Shown here piece after piece: positions 45,524-57,366 of a stretch of 64,000 bases of DNA. The DNA is from Ectocarpus siliculosus (taxonomy: Eukaryota > Sar > Phaeophyceae > Ectocarpales > Ectocarpaceae). The stretch lies in assembly GCA_000310025.1 (NCBI GenBank), contig FN648693.1, positions 1-64,000 of the forward strand, in the 5' to 3' direction. The first letter of the stretch is position 1. Every line of letters begins with the position of its first letter. Position numbers and translations under genes: made by a program. Under the pieces are notes generated by a model that ran no database searches, was not told the origin of the DNA, and saw only the letters and a program-made list of their open reading frames with translations.

Positions 45524-46593
45524 TGTTGGTGTGTGTACTCGGCAGGATACAATTCTCCGAGATCTCCGAGGGGGTTACGCAGATGAGATATATACAATGG
45601 GTATGATAGACAGACTTGGTGCAGCAGGCTTTGCCTCTTCTTGCCCACGTCTGTCACTCGTCACACGTGTCCGCGCCTATGGAAAAAAATCCATTTTTAT
45701 TTTTTATGCAGACATTACAAATCCTGGAATCACATCGAGAAGCAGTCTCTCCGCGCAGTGTTTTTGGTTATTCTGCCACAACTCGCGCTGTAGTGCTGAT
45801 CCCAATTAGTGCACATCATCTATGGATTGCCCACATGTAAAGACACACACACATCAATTTTCGTCAGATTTGGTCCACCCTACGTGGGTAACCAAAAGGC
45901 ACCTAGGTGCGGTGCGTGCTTCCATGGCTTGGATTACCATGATAGTTTTGGAGGTAGGCTCATGATCGTTCTGGGGCCTCTCCGCTGACTACTGGAGTTT
46001 AGAGTTGAATTTAGGTCGACTTTTGCAGGCCCACTGCCATCGCTGTAGTTCAGATCCCAATTAGTGCGCATCATACATTCATTCTATGGTCTTTTATCTC
46101 TACTATGGCGCAGAGTTTTGGCCGAATTGGGACTCTGAAGCGGGTAACCAACTTGGATGAAAGTTGCTTCCCAGAGCTGAAAAGGTTGCGTGCAGCAGCA
46201 GGAAGGCAGCTTCAACTCAGATGTGATCGCGAGACATTTCTCCGGCTCAAAGCACAATCAAAGGGCAAAACCAGCTTTCCGATGGAGGGTATGACTTGCT
46301 TGGGGCGCCCGCCTGTTTTGGTGAAACGACAAGGTCTGTGTAAGGAGCACGAGGTGGTGAAAGAACTGGGCTCAGCCATGTCCAATATGGGGAGGGGATG
46401 GAACAAAATTGACCCCGCGGAAACCGGCGTCGTTTTTTCTTGTCTGTACTTTTTTTTGCAATTCTTATAGGCCCGAACACCTGTGTCGTTAAACTCTCTC
46501 CAACAATATAGGAACTTGAGTCACTCCTTTGTGCAACACGCTCTCGACAAGAGCCCGCGAGCGTGATAACATAGTACACGCACCGACACCCCA
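45524..46593 (+). repeat. 5' LTR copy interrupted by 829-bp insertion
   Basis: 45524-45659 and 46489-46593 match 58591-58830 end to end. The insertion (45660-46488) has a 121-codon ATG frame at 46105-46470 that is K/R- and E-rich and looks protein-like but matches no family I know. It also holds two copies of an ATCCCAATTAGTGC block (45801 and 46047). Confidence 0.65.
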
Positions 46594-46947
46594 AACACGA
46601 TATCGTGGAGTCAGCTGACGTCGGTAGGGAAAGGTTCGGGAGGTAGGCACTGGAATACAAGGACGGCAGCAGGGCGGTTTTTGCTCGCGCTCGTCAAGGA
46701 GATCCAGGGAACAGGGTTTGGAATACAAGGGCAGCAGCAGCAGGGCGGTTTGTGCCTGCGCGCGTCAAGGAGATCCAGCTACAAAACAATACAGCAGTAG
46801 GCCGTAGGAGACACATTGTGCCGCGTTTTTTTGTTTTTTTTTGCGGCGTAATTTGGCGGAGGAAGAGAAGAGATGACGAGGGAGAAGGACATGACGGAGA
46901 GGGAATATGGGCATCTATAGGAGAAGAATGATGCACCGGCAAGAGTA

Positions 46948-48410
46948 ATGGCTGCCGGGAGAACGTCTACCTGGGCAGCTGGTGGAGCTGGTCTCGGTAC
47001 ACAACGGGTGAGCATGATGAATGACGGAAATTGTGCGTTGAGCGGTTACAGCAGCAGTCGCATACTGCCCAAAATCCCGAAAGATTCGGCGAAGGCCGTG
47101 AACTGGCTGCGGAGATTGCGGATTTTCCTGGCTAGCGAGGGTTTGGAGCAGACGCTTGAAGACACCTCTCCCACTGGCTATGTTCCTGCCATCAGCTGTT
47201 TGGATTGCATATATATCTGAACCGGGTTCATGGTGCGGCACTCGTTGCCGCACACAAGCGGGCGTGGGGATATCTGTTGGAAGCAACCTGCGGCACGGAC
47301 ATTGAAGAAAGGTTGGCTGCTTGCGACTGCGTCCCTGAGGCGTGGAGGGTGATCCGCGAATGGGTTTTGCCTACTTTTGACGCCGAGAAGACATTGCTTG
47401 TGCCACGGTTGGAGGCAGTTGAGATGTCCGCTGGCGAGAACCCGAAGCTTTTCTTTGCCAGAGTCGATGGCATCGTCAACATCATGCGAGCTGTCGGCAT
47501 TGAAATATCCGAGCGGGAAATCGTCCACATCATCATTGTTCGCTAGCTTTCGCCCGAGTACGATGTCGAACGCAAGTCTATCCTGGACAACCCCACCATT
47601 CCCCGAGCGAAAGTGGGAAAAGTTGTTCGCACGGCATACGCTAACAACGTCGAGATCAAGGAATTGGGCAAATCGCAGGCGATCGGTGGTTTGGGGTGCG
47701 GTCATGGCGGCGGCGGTCAGAAGGGGAAACAACGGTGGCGGCAGCAGCAGCAGCAGCAACAACAGTGGGTTCATCCACAACCACCACCTGTACACCACCC
47801 ACCTCCTAATTTCCCGACGTGGGGATCTGGGGGGCTCTATGACTGTGGGCGCAACGCCGTGTACCCGCAAGAGGAGTCAGCTCCGCCGCCAGGCGCTCCG
47901 ATGGGTGCCGTTCATCAGTGCGTGAGGTGCGGGAGGCATGGACACTCACTCGGCGACTGCAATGCGCCACGACGCTTTGAAGGCCACTGCACTGCCTGCG
48001 GTGAGTATGGTCATCGGCGCCCCATGTGTTGCACAACCGGCCGCATGAAACAGCACGTGCATGTCGGTGATGGAGAGGGTCACAACGCGAGTGGCAACGA
48101 CCCTATGCCGTTCCAGCAGCGGAAGCAACGACGCTGGAGGAGGCACAGGCACAGGCATCAGCCGGAGTCACTCCTCCCCTTTGCAGATGGAGCGGTGGCA
48201 TGGGGCACAGCAACTGCTGTGGGAGCGGCGACCGGTGGTGGTGGTTTCCCCGCTACGGTGGCGGGGGGAACGGCCGCGGCGCAGGCACTCGCGGCTGGAG
48301 CGGCGGCATCGGAGGCAGCAACGGCGGCGAGAGCGGGGACCCCCCGGCAACAGAGTCTTCCCCGCGGCGGCGGCAGGGGGAACGGCCGGGGAGCAGGCAC
48401 TTGCTGTTGA
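46948..48410 (+). pseudogene. gag: Gag of the decayed LTR element, with two CCHC zinc knuckles
   Basis: From ATG 46948 the first 90 codons read into a frameshift near 47205-47220. The second frame then runs to 48410 with one in-frame TAG at 47544-47546. The helical capsid part (about 47080-47620) is followed by a Q/H/P-rich spacer and two canonical knuckles, both C-x2-C-x4-H-x4-C, at about 47920-47960 and 47985-48030. The knuckles bind RNA during packaging. The rest is A/G/R-rich low complexity. The knuckle type differs from the C-x2-H form in the copia element at 26079, so these are different families. Confidence 0.8.
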
Positions 48411-48468
48411 AGCGACGGTATCAGTGGCACCACCGGCGGCAGCACCGGCGACGGATGAACTCTAAAGC

Positions 48469-48978
48469 ATGAAAGAAGAGCTTACTGACATACGGAGGCA
48501 ATGGTGGAAATTGGCGGCCAACAAACCGGCACTGCATGTGCAGCCGGGCCCACCACTTGTGTCGTCAGCAGGCGTGGCTTCAGCAGCGGAAACAACGGTG
48601 GGGACGACGACAGGTATTGGTGTTTTCCTCGACTTGTCGATGGGGGGAACGGCCGGGGCTCCGTCAGCTGCAGGAACGGTGGCACTGGAGGTTTCGTCGA
48701 CCTGCGGCCAGATACCCCCCGCCGTATCAACTGGGGGGGCGATCGCAGTGCCCACATCAGCAGCTACACCGGCACCAGCAGCGCAAGAAGCGGAGGACGC
48801 GTGCGATGAGAAAGGCTGTTGGTTGGACAATGGCGACAAAGGCGGCAACAGCAACGGCGGCAGCGGCGACGGCAGCTTCGTGGCGTTGTCTGCGGGTGCG
48901 GGTGCGGGTGCGGGGCATCCCGGTGCCCATCCGACCGTGTACAATGGTATCTGCGTGGTGCGGGACGATGAGGGGTAA
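48469..48978 (+). CDS. Low-complexity frame after the broken gag
   Basis: 169 codons, A/G/T/P-rich, with no recognised domain. It may be the tail of the decayed gag or gag-pol in another frame. Coding status is doubtful. Confidence 0.25.
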   Translation: MKEELTDIRRQWWKLAANKPALHVQPGPPLVSSAGVASAAETTVGTTTGIGVFLDLSMGGTAGAPSAAGTVALEVSSTCGQIPPAVSTGGAIAVPTSAATPAPAAQEAEDACDEKGCWLDNGDKGGNSNGGSGDGSFVALSAGAGAGAGHPGAHPTVYNGICVVRDDEG

Positions 48979-49453
48979 TGCCAGGGATGGACATTCGATC
49001 GTGGCTGGAAGGGTGCCGCATGAATTGAGAGGCTGCGTGTTCGGGAGCTACCGTGCGAGATGACCAGTGATTGCACAATGAGTCTACGCGCGATTCAGGC
49101 ACGTTCGTGAGAATTATGTTTATTTGGCTATCTATTTTCTGGGTCGATTGTGTTTGTTGAAAGCCATGAGTTTGAGAACTGCGTCGACGTAGGCTGTTGT
49201 GTTGCGATGCGCACGAACGAACGTGGTGTTTATGGTCTGTGGTACATGCGTTTTTCATTTGTCAAGGATATGGTTTGCATAGTCTAGGACTTCACCGCGC
49301 CGAATGGTGCAGTTGATGTTGTTGGGTCACTGCTAGCACTGCTGTCGAAAATAATGGGGGGGGATGAATGTGATGCTGAGATGCCATGATCTTCGCCGCA
49401 GTACAAGCAGAGTTCTAGCGGACGCTCGGGTTTGATTTTTCATTTTGTTCACG

Positions 49454-49692
49454 TTTATTTTGTTTTCTTTCGAATTGCTTCATTATTTCTTCGGTTTCTA
49501 GGCTACGTGTTGGGGAGAGAGACGCACGAAACGCTCATCGTCTCTCCGGCCGCGTTAGCTGCGAAGGCCGGCGTCAACTGTTACAAATCCATCTCTCTCC
49601 CCATAAATACTAGCCGGGGGACTACGACTGCAACCGCAGGAGTCCCAAAACTGACCAAGTCCTCAAATGGTACACACCATTCTACAACACCC
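49454..49692 (-). repeat. B2 terminal repeat of YR element 1
   Basis: 239 bp, matching B1 (50025-50264) except for one missing A near 49481. On the - strand it ends GCAATTCGAAAGAAAACAA then AATAAA, the element's 3' end. Confidence 0.92.
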
Positions 49693-49758
49693 GACTAGAT
49701 ACCGAATACTCCCGAACTTATGCCCCCACCTTCGAAAGAAAAGGGATGGGAGGGCGGG

Positions 49759-50027
49759 ATTTCCTAAACTGCCGCCGCTACTGCGTTAGGCGGCTGCTGC
49801 TGTCCTTCCGTTGCTTCACGCGCTGTAGCTCTCACACGTTACCCGACTTTGCTACAGCCCCTGCGTGGACTCGATCACGGAATGACATCCCCACCTATAG
49901 ACAACAATAATAAATCCAAACACCGTGACCCTGGGTTTCCGATAGAAAATGAAGCCAAATTCTAATTCGACTGTTACAAAATAAACACCAGTTTATTCTA
50001 TCTGCTCTTCGAACAAACCTTCCTTTT
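49759..50027 (-). repeat. A2 repeat of YR element 1
   Basis: 269 bp, matching A1 at 57367-57635. The 66-nt spacer to B2 (49693-49758) holds CTTTTCTTTCGAAGG on the - strand, as in element 2. Confidence 0.92.
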
Positions 50028-50264
50028 ATTTTGTTTTCTTTCGAATTGCTTACATTATTTCTTCGGTTTCTAGGCTACGTGTTGGGGAGAGAGACGCACG
50101 AAACGCTCATCGTCTCTCCGGCCGCGTTAGCTGCGAAGGCCGGCGTCAACTGTTACAAATCCATCTCTCTCCCCATAAATACTAGCCGGGGGACTACGAC
50201 TGCAACCGCAGGAGTCCCAAAACTGACCAAGTCCTCAAATGGTACACACCATTCTACAACACCC
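50025..50264 (-). repeat. B1 repeat of YR element 1
   Basis: 240 bp. It is preceded on the - strand by TGACCTCGATGT, identical to the sequence before B1 of element 2. The recombinase stop codon lies 77 nt upstream. Confidence 0.92.
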
Positions 50265-50341
50265 ACATCGAGGTCAGTTTCTGGACGACTACCGAATAAC
50301 TCAACTATGCGTTCCCCATACGGTCCCCTCCCCCGGCTGTC

Positions 50342-51838
50342 TCAATACAATCCTGCTGCCGTCTGTAAGTTCCGTGACACTCGCCGCGAATCCTCTACAT
50401 TGTTTGGCGCATACGGCTTGTAGGCATTCGACCTCCACTTCCCTTCTCTCTGAATCACTCGTTCTGCGATGTCTCCGCCCGATGCAAGAGCCGTCGCGTC
50501 TCCAATTCGCAACGAGTGCAACGCGTACTCCTGGGGGTTACGCCCCGACTTCGCTACCACTTCTCTTACTGCGCGGAGGGCAGCACTATACTTCACTACT
50601 CTCACTGCTCTTCCACTACGGTACGGAGCCAACGGAGCGGAGTCAGGCAACGTCGCATGACACGACAATAGCTCCACCACAAGAGCCACCGCGCCGCCGC
50701 GTGCTCTCACACCTGACTGCGGTCCGGTGACTTCGTCTCGCGTACGAACCCGTATGTTGCCTTTCTGCTCTTGATCGGCCTTGTGCCCTCTAAACCTCAT
50801 TTCGACACGGTCTGCTCTACGACAGTGACTAAAGTCTAGTTGCGTCCCGTCGGCAAACAATGATTTGTCCACCCTCGTAAGACGGTGTGCCTCATGCACC
50901 CTGCCCGCGTCATTCGCAAACACCTCATCAGACCGTGTGATGAAGAGATAGGACAGGCACAGACACAGCCACATCACTCTGCCCCCTTCCCCCCAGTTCT
51001 GCCTTGCGCTTTCCCCGTCCAGCGGCATACGCCATAACACAGGCAGGCGCACACGGCGTACCGTCCCCATAGCCACGTGGTTCCTCGCCATCCCCCTTAG
51101 CGCACATTTCAACATCGGAGACGACAAGTCTAGCTCGACCGAAGCTTCCAGCCTACAAGTATGAAAATGTTGCACAGCCGTGAGTTTTCCGGATATTGTA
51201 CTCGCTAGGTTACCCTCAGACTCGAAACACCAGGCTACGAAGTCTATCAACTCCCACACATGAAGGCCCCTGGCACGTTGCCCTAGAAACTTGGGCTTCC
51301 CCGTCAGCCTCCGAAACGTGCACCAAGAGTTGAAGCCTGGCGTGCAAGTCCTTCTAGACAACTGAGTGCTCGACGAGCTGGATGCCAAGACGTCGGTAAC
51401 AGAGTCCTGTCCTGCCTGTCCCAGGTCCTGAACCTGCTGATTGACCTGGGCCAACCTCGTGTAGACCGGCGTGCTGCCGTTCGATTTGGCCGCATGTGCG
51501 CTGCCAACCGAGGTAGGCCCCCCCCGCCACGCGGGAGAGCCCGCACCTCTATTTGTCTTTTCCGTGGGTGAAGAAATCAGCGGCTGTGGGCCTCGCGCCG
51601 CCCTCGCCAGCGGCGCGCGCCTCTCCTCCGCACCCCCTGCCCCGTTGCCGTGGCCAACGTTGCGACCACGGTCTTCGACCCGGAAGTTTGAGAGCGTGTC
51701 GAGCGATGCAGCCACTTTCTCTGACACCAGAACGCCTTTGCGAGGCAAGGATTGCCACTTCGGCTCCGACAGTTTTGCAACTGCCGGAGGCCGTCCGAGG
51801 ATGAGCCATGCTTTTAACCGGCGGAGGTCCCCCTGCAT
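50342..51838 (-). CDS. Tyrosine recombinase of YR element 1
   Basis: 498 codons from ATG 51838. The frame stays open upstream to a TAG at 51944-51946, so an unusual or spliced start is possible. The N-terminal 140 residues are A/R/P/S-rich. The core-binding region follows (about 165-280). Catalytic set by pattern: R302 in FITRSDEV, K353 in RGHKADQ, H441-x-x-R444 in ALHSLRIG, W468 in REGKW and nucleophile Y476 in YKPY. The G-H/S-K-x-D-Q and GKW-x-S-x-A-x3-Y patterns are those of DIRS, Ngaro and Crypton recombinases. The enzyme would join a circular copy of the element into DNA without a target duplication. All catalytic residues are present and no break is seen, so it may be functional. Confidence 0.85.
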   Translation of the reverse strand: MQGDLRRLKAWLILGRPPAVAKLSEPKWQSLPRKGVLVSEKVAASLDTLSNFRVEDRGRNVGHGNGAGGAEERRAPLARAARGPQPLISSPTEKTNRGAGSPAWRGGPTSVGSAHAAKSNGSTPVYTRLAQVNQQVQDLGQAGQDSVTDVLASSSSSTQLSRRTCTPGFNSWCTFRRLTGKPKFLGQRARGLHVWELIDFVAWCFESEGNLASTISGKLTAVQHFHTCRLEASVELDLSSPMLKCALRGMARNHVAMGTVRRVRLPVLWRMPLDGESARQNWGEGGRVMWLCLCLSYLFITRSDEVFANDAGRVHEAHRLTRVDKSLFADGTQLDFSHCRRADRVEMRFRGHKADQEQKGNIRVRTRDEVTGPQSGVRARGGAVALVVELLSCHATLPDSAPLAPYRSGRAVRVVKYSAALRAVREVVAKSGRNPQEYALHSLRIGDATALASGGDIAERVIQREGKWRSNAYKPYAPNNVEDSRRVSRNLQTAAGLY

Positions 51839-52001
51839 CCGCGCCCTATCCTTTGCCGCAGCCTTAGCAGCCTCGGCGCTGGGTACAGCGGGGGCCCGAG
51901 ATGCCGGTGGTGGGGCGGTTGTGCCCACCAGTTGCACCTCCCCCTAAAGGCCAGGTCCTGCTGCTTGGGCGGCGATCAGGGTCGTCGATCGATGCTTGAA
52001 G

Positions 52002-52403
52002 CTACTGGCGATCGCCGCCAGCCTCGTCCCGCCCCCGTTGCAGCTCCTCCCTCAGGCCGTCCACCAGCCCGCGGAGAGGAGCGAGCTCAGTCTCGTCAGC
52101 GGGGGGGGGTCGCCGCGGGTGCCTGTCCCTGTCCCTCGCGACGAGGATACCGCTCGACGCCTCGCGGGAGTACGTGACCCGCTCCGCGTCGAGGGGCGAG
52201 CCGTCGAGATCGCCACCGATCGCGCGGTAGACCTCGTGCGTGGTGTCGAGGGTGTCGCCGCCCGACCTCGCCCTGCTTGCCCGGCCGCAGCCCTGGCGCT
52301 CCGCGTGGAGGCCCGTGTCGGCATCTGGTCGCGGTTGGAGTCGTATAAGCAGCGAACCGGCGGCAGGCGGCGGGCGAACGTCAGGGCGGCGTTGCGGGAA
52401 CAC
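52002..52403 (-). CDS. Possible ORF1 of YR element 1
   Basis: 133 codons on the recombinase strand, ending 63 bp before its open frame begins. R/D/P-rich with a short predicted coiled coil at its end (about residues 112-130). It could be the end of a Gag-like ORF. The opposite strand is also open (51996-52424, then 52419-52573) and equally plausible, so I give low confidence. Confidence 0.3.
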   Translation of the reverse strand: MFPQRRPDVRPPPAAGSLLIRLQPRPDADTGLHAERQGCGRASRARSGGDTLDTTHEVYRAIGGDLDGSPLDAERVTYSREASSGILVARDRDRHPRRPPPADETELAPLRGLVDGLREELQRGRDEAGGDRQ

Positions 52404-52579
52404 TTGTTTTCCTCTTCATCGTGAGCGTGGTCGATCGCGCGCCTGGATCTGCAGTTAGAGTGCTCTACAAGTTCCTATCTTCGGCGGAAATATCTGACGA
52501 GGCTCTGCGTCGGGCCCAGAACGACGCGTTGTTATATCGCGAGCTTGCGTTGGTTCGTTCCCGACGCCTGTAGATTGAG

Positions 52580-55029
52580 TGGAGTGATTGTTGCTGCTTA
52601 CGCTACGGTCAATGGGGGTCCCATGTCTCGACAACCCCGAATATTCCTCGGCACGTGTTTTGGAGGTGTTGAGTAGAGGCGGGTATTAAAGGCCACCCGA
52701 GTGTTAGCGACCACCTGGCTTAAAAATTCATATCTTGCCAACAATATCGGGGAATGCCTTTTTTTTTTTTGTCATGGACCATGCCGATCGTTTAAGCGCA
52801 AGTTTGCTCCAGCTGGATAAAAACTGAGCCCTCTATAGCGTTCGGCGCCAAGGTGGCGTACGATATCCCAGCCTTTCTCGATTTATTTATTTTCCAGCCG
52901 CTAAGTGCGTGTTAACGAAGTGCCGAAATCAAAATCGAAAATCAAAATCGAGATCTGATTGGTCGAATATCTGCTACCTCCTGATGACGCCCTTTGATTT
53001 TTAGAAGTTCCTCTGTCTGGGAAGAAGTCCCAAGGGACTTTTTCTATCAAGATCAACATCAAAGAGGCAAGGAGTTCAAGGAGTTTGCCGCGAGGCCGCT
53101 GCAAAGCAAGTGCACGACACGGCCTGCTGCACACTGCTCATAGAGGGGCTATCGGCACCCTACCACCGAGACCATGGCCATTATTTGTAGCCAGAAGGCT
53201 CTGCTCGCCGGCACGCCATAAACGGGCCGGCTCGTTGGGTGCTCGAGGAGAAATGCCGATCGTGACAAGCGGTGAACGGACTGACGATCAGAACAGGGCT
53301 GCGCGGCTTTTCCGGGCTGTTCCGTGCGGGAGAGGGCAGTTGCAACCTTTTTTCTCCACACTCACGATACCCCATGGCATCTAACCTTGTACGAGACAGA
53401 TGGTGGGTAAAGCTACCTCCCGTCGCGTGGCATTGTTAATGCTGTTGCTTCCTCCTTCGTATTTTTTTCTATAAACAGTCAAACGAAAACCAGGGGATTC
53501 TTCGTTTTTGTCCCCGGGTAAGCATTTTTTTTTTTTTTAATTCTAAACGCTCGCTATTAGTACCATCATCATTGTTTGAGCCAAAGGAGAAGTTCTGGGA
53601 AGCAGTAGAACGAGCGCAATCACTAGTATTCAAGGTAGCCGTTAATACCCTCCGGGCCGTGTTTTCCCTCAATATTCCATCTTCAACTTGGGCAAACGGC
53701 TACCGCTGTACCTTGTCACTTATAACGATTTTTCTTCTTTTTTTTTTTTTTTTACGGGATAGATGGTAATGTTAGCTATCGTTCGATATTTAAATATCAT
53801 CGTAACTCGTTGTATTGCCACAGAGCGAACTCTTGGCACCAGGGGTAGCTTAAGTGGCCTTTAACCCTTACGTGAGTACAGGCCGATTCAGCTCCGTCCT
53901 CACCGCCGATCACTTTGCGTGCCGAAAGATCGCCGTTGTGCCTCGGCTAAGAGCAAACAACTACATAGATAGAGACCAGCAGGGAGACACAGGCAGCCCA
54001 CCCCAAAAGCACGCTTATCAGCAAGGCGCACAGGACTCACATAGCACAGCACTATTCACCCATGCCTCATCTCTATGACGTGAGGCAGATATCCTTGCCA
54101 GATCCAATCTACTGCCTACCGATACTGCTGTAGTCTTCAGACTCAAACGCACAATACCATCGGAGGGTACATACAGCCCCTGAACATCTGCTCAACCCGG
54201 TGCCGCATCCGCGGGGGAGAGCAGAGAAAACGCGCACCGGAGCCGATGCTAACGTACGGCCTCGGTGCTTGATGTTGTTGTGGTTGCGGTGCGTGTGGTT
54301 CCCAGTATTGGGAGTGAAGGGTGGTTCGTCTGCTGTGTGCAAAAGTTCGCTCAAAGACGAGGGTTTTCGGGACTACAGCTCCAAGACAAGGGTTTTCGGG
54401 ACTACAGCTCCGATCACAGCTCCGATCACAGCTCTCTATTTGTAGTACAGAGTAGTAAAATTTATCACGATTTTTATGCATTTTTTGCGATAGCGGGTGA
54501 TGCTCTCGATTCTCTGGTGAGCGGGCCGTTTTTTTTTCTCCGTCGATCTGGCGCTTCTGTGAGGCGGTCTTCCGTCCGCGTCTTCGCATCTAGCGCCGCT
54601 AGCATATATATGCGCTTGCCCTATGCTCTGTCCAAGGATGAGGTGGAAAAGGTGTGCCAACAGATATTGCTTGCACAGGTACATCCTGTGTGCGGACGGT
54701 TGCTGTCGGAGACAGGCATGCACACCTGCTCAGGAACTACTGCTGCTGTACAGTCTAATTCTTTCCGCAAAACTGCTACTGCTGTACAGCAGTAGTACTA
54801 CTGTACTCCTGTTCGTCACCCTTTTACATATACCGCGTCCCCATCCCTGTGAGCCCCACACATGGACCCACTGCTGCACCATCCTTGCCACCGTGATTTA
54901 TGGGTGTACACGCATGCTTGGAAGATCTTTGACGGCAGAGAGCCAGTTGTGGGAAAATGAACACAAAAAATCAAATTAACCCAGTCACGCAAGGGTTAGT
55001 ATCCGTCTCTACTATTTATCCAATACGGT
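52580..55029. other. YR element 1 body, no gene recognised
   Basis: Reverse transcriptase and RNase H would be expected here in a complete element, but no palm motif (x-x-D-D) context was found in any frame. Small features: the GGGTTTTCGGGACTACAGCT repeat pair at about 54361 and 54389, and the palindrome TACTGCTGTACAGCAGTA near 54778. Confidence 0.4.
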
Positions 55030-56690
55030 AATACCAGACGCCTACCGCACGCGTGCTTCACTCATTGGCGCGTCCCGTGCTGACGCCCAGGCGACTTCAC
55101 AATATGGAGAGTGCGCAGATGACATACTTTGGACGTGTTTTTTTTTTTTTTTCTTCATAGCACTAACGGTGGATTTTTATTTTTTTAAACCTTGGATTCG
55201 GGGAACCCCAGTTCGCAGCGACACGGGTGCTTCCGCTCATTGGCGCGTCCCGTGCTGATACGTGTTTGTTGTTTTTATCGATGCGTTGGATACGGTGAAC
55301 TCCACTTGCCAACAGCGCGGGTGCTTCCACTCATTGGCGCGTCCGTTGCTGAAACTGACAACACATATGCAGCCTGGGTGCTTCCACTCATTGGCGCGTC
55401 CCGTGCTGATACGTGTACGGCTTTTGTTTTTCCGGTGAGATCGATTAACTCTACTCGCCAACAGCACGAGTGCTTCCACTCATTGGCGCGTCCCGTGCTG
55501 AGGCTGACATCACATATGCAGCACGGGTGCTTCCACTCATTGGCGCGTCCCGTACTGATACATTATTTGTGGTCTTTTTCCTTCCGATGCGTTGAATTCG
55601 GTGAACTCTACTCGCCAACAGCGCGGGTGCTTCCACTCGTTGGCGCGTCCCGTGCTAAGGCTGACAGCACACATGCAACACAATGCGGTTAACTCTACTC
55701 GCCAACAGCGCGGGTGCTTCCACTCGTTGGCGCGTCCCGTGCTGAGGCTGACAGCACACATGCAACACGTTGCGGTTAACTCTACCCGCCAACAGCACGG
55801 GTGCTTCCACTCATTGGCGCGTCCCGTGCTGAAACGTGTACGGCTTTTGTTTTGTTTTTCGGTGAGATCGATTAACTCTACTCGCCAACAGCACGAGTGC
55901 TTCCACTCATTGGCGCGTCCCGTGCTGAGGCTGACATCACCTATGCAGCACGGGTGCTTCCACTCATTGGCGCGTCCCGTACTGATACATTATTTGCGGT
56001 CCTTTTCCTTCCGATGCGTTGAATTTGGGTGAACTCTACTCGCCAACAGCGCGGGTGCTTCCACTCGTTGGCGCGTCCCGTGGCTAAGGCTGACAGCACA
56101 CATGCAACACAATGCGGTTAACTCTACTCGCCAACAGCGCGGGTGCTTCCACTCGTTGGCGCGTCCCGTGCTGAGGCTGACAGCACACATGCAACACGTT
56201 GCGGTTAACTCTACCCGCCAACAGCACGGGTGCTTCCACTCATTGGCGCGTCCCGTGCTGAAACGTGTACGGCTTTTGTTTTGTTTTTCGGTGAGATCGA
56301 TTAACTCTACTCGCCAACAGCACGAGTGCTTCCACTCATTGGCGCGTCCCGTGCTGAGGCTGACATCACATATGCAGCACGGGTGCTTCCACTCATTGGC
56401 GCGTCCCGTACTGATACATTATTTGTGGTCCTTTTCCTTCCGATGCGTTGAATTTGGTGAACTCTACTCGCCAACAGCGCGGGTGCTTCCACTCGTTGGC
56501 GCGTCCCGTGCTAAGGCTTACAGCACACATGCAACACAATGCGGTTAACTCTACTCGTCAACAGCGCAGGTATTTCCACTCGTTGGCGCGTCCCGTGCTG
56601 ATACGTTTTCGACTTTCGTTTTTTTTTTTTTTATTATTATTATTTTTTTTATTGCGTTGAGATCGGTTAACTTCCACTCGCCAACAACAC
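55030..56690. repeat. Higher-order satellite, about 428-bp unit of roughly five monomers
   Basis: The monomer core is CAGCACGGG, 21 nt, CCCGTGCTG: a perfect 9-bp inverted repeat in the consensus with one-mismatch variants (CAGCGCGGG). About 20 monomers occur. A larger pattern, marked by TCCTTCCGATGCGTTGAAT at about 55580, 56008 and 56436, repeats every 427-429 bp. Inside the body of YR element 1, toward its A1 end. Confidence 0.9.
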
Positions 56691-57366
56691 GGTTTCTGCT
56701 TCTGTTCATCCGTTCCCGTGAATGCTGTTGTATGCACTTTCCAATTACGCATGCGGCCGCTTTGTATTCCGTGGGACTTGTCAATGCCATCAGTGGAGAC
56801 GATAGCTTACGTGAGCATATTATCGTCGATGCATTCGGCTACATTTACCCGTCTGTGCGCGGCACAGACCAGGTACGGGCAAGTAGTCCCGAGTGAGCCG
56901 CGGGAAACAGAGAACAAGGCACCGGCACCATGTGCATACTCTTGACAGCACACACCACGTGCCCCACTGCCGCGGGTCGATCGGTTATGTCCGATGCCGC
57001 AAGGTTTCCCCACCCCGTGCAGTACGATGGCTGCTATCGTGGCACGTACAGCAGCGCGTTTTCTCCGTTGAAATATTTTTTCAGCGATAGTACATCTCGG
57101 TTGGGATGAACCACATCCCATGTGTGGGAGGGTACCTATCTGAACGGCGTGGCGAGAGAGACTGCGGTACGCCGCTTATCTTACTGCACCCTCCCCCCCC
57201 CCGTGCTATGCACGCAGCGGTGAGGTCACAAGAGTAGCGGGACGCGGGAAGGAACACGGCAGACACGACGGATGTTGAACACGGACCCGATTACACACCT
57301 TATATGGAGGGTCCCGAGCGCGCGCTGGTCGCTTCCCCAATGCTTGCGCCGCGTCCCGTCCCGTCC
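56691..57366. other. YR element 1 body next to A1, no gene recognised
   Basis: Unique-looking sequence between the satellite and A1. Frames of 60-100 codons on both strands overlap and none has a known motif. Confidence 0.4.

Noticed and set aside
55192-56660. Frames of up to 166 codons with a repeated C-F-H-S-L-A-R-P motif
   Set aside because: Translation of the higher-order satellite; starts and stops fall at random within units.
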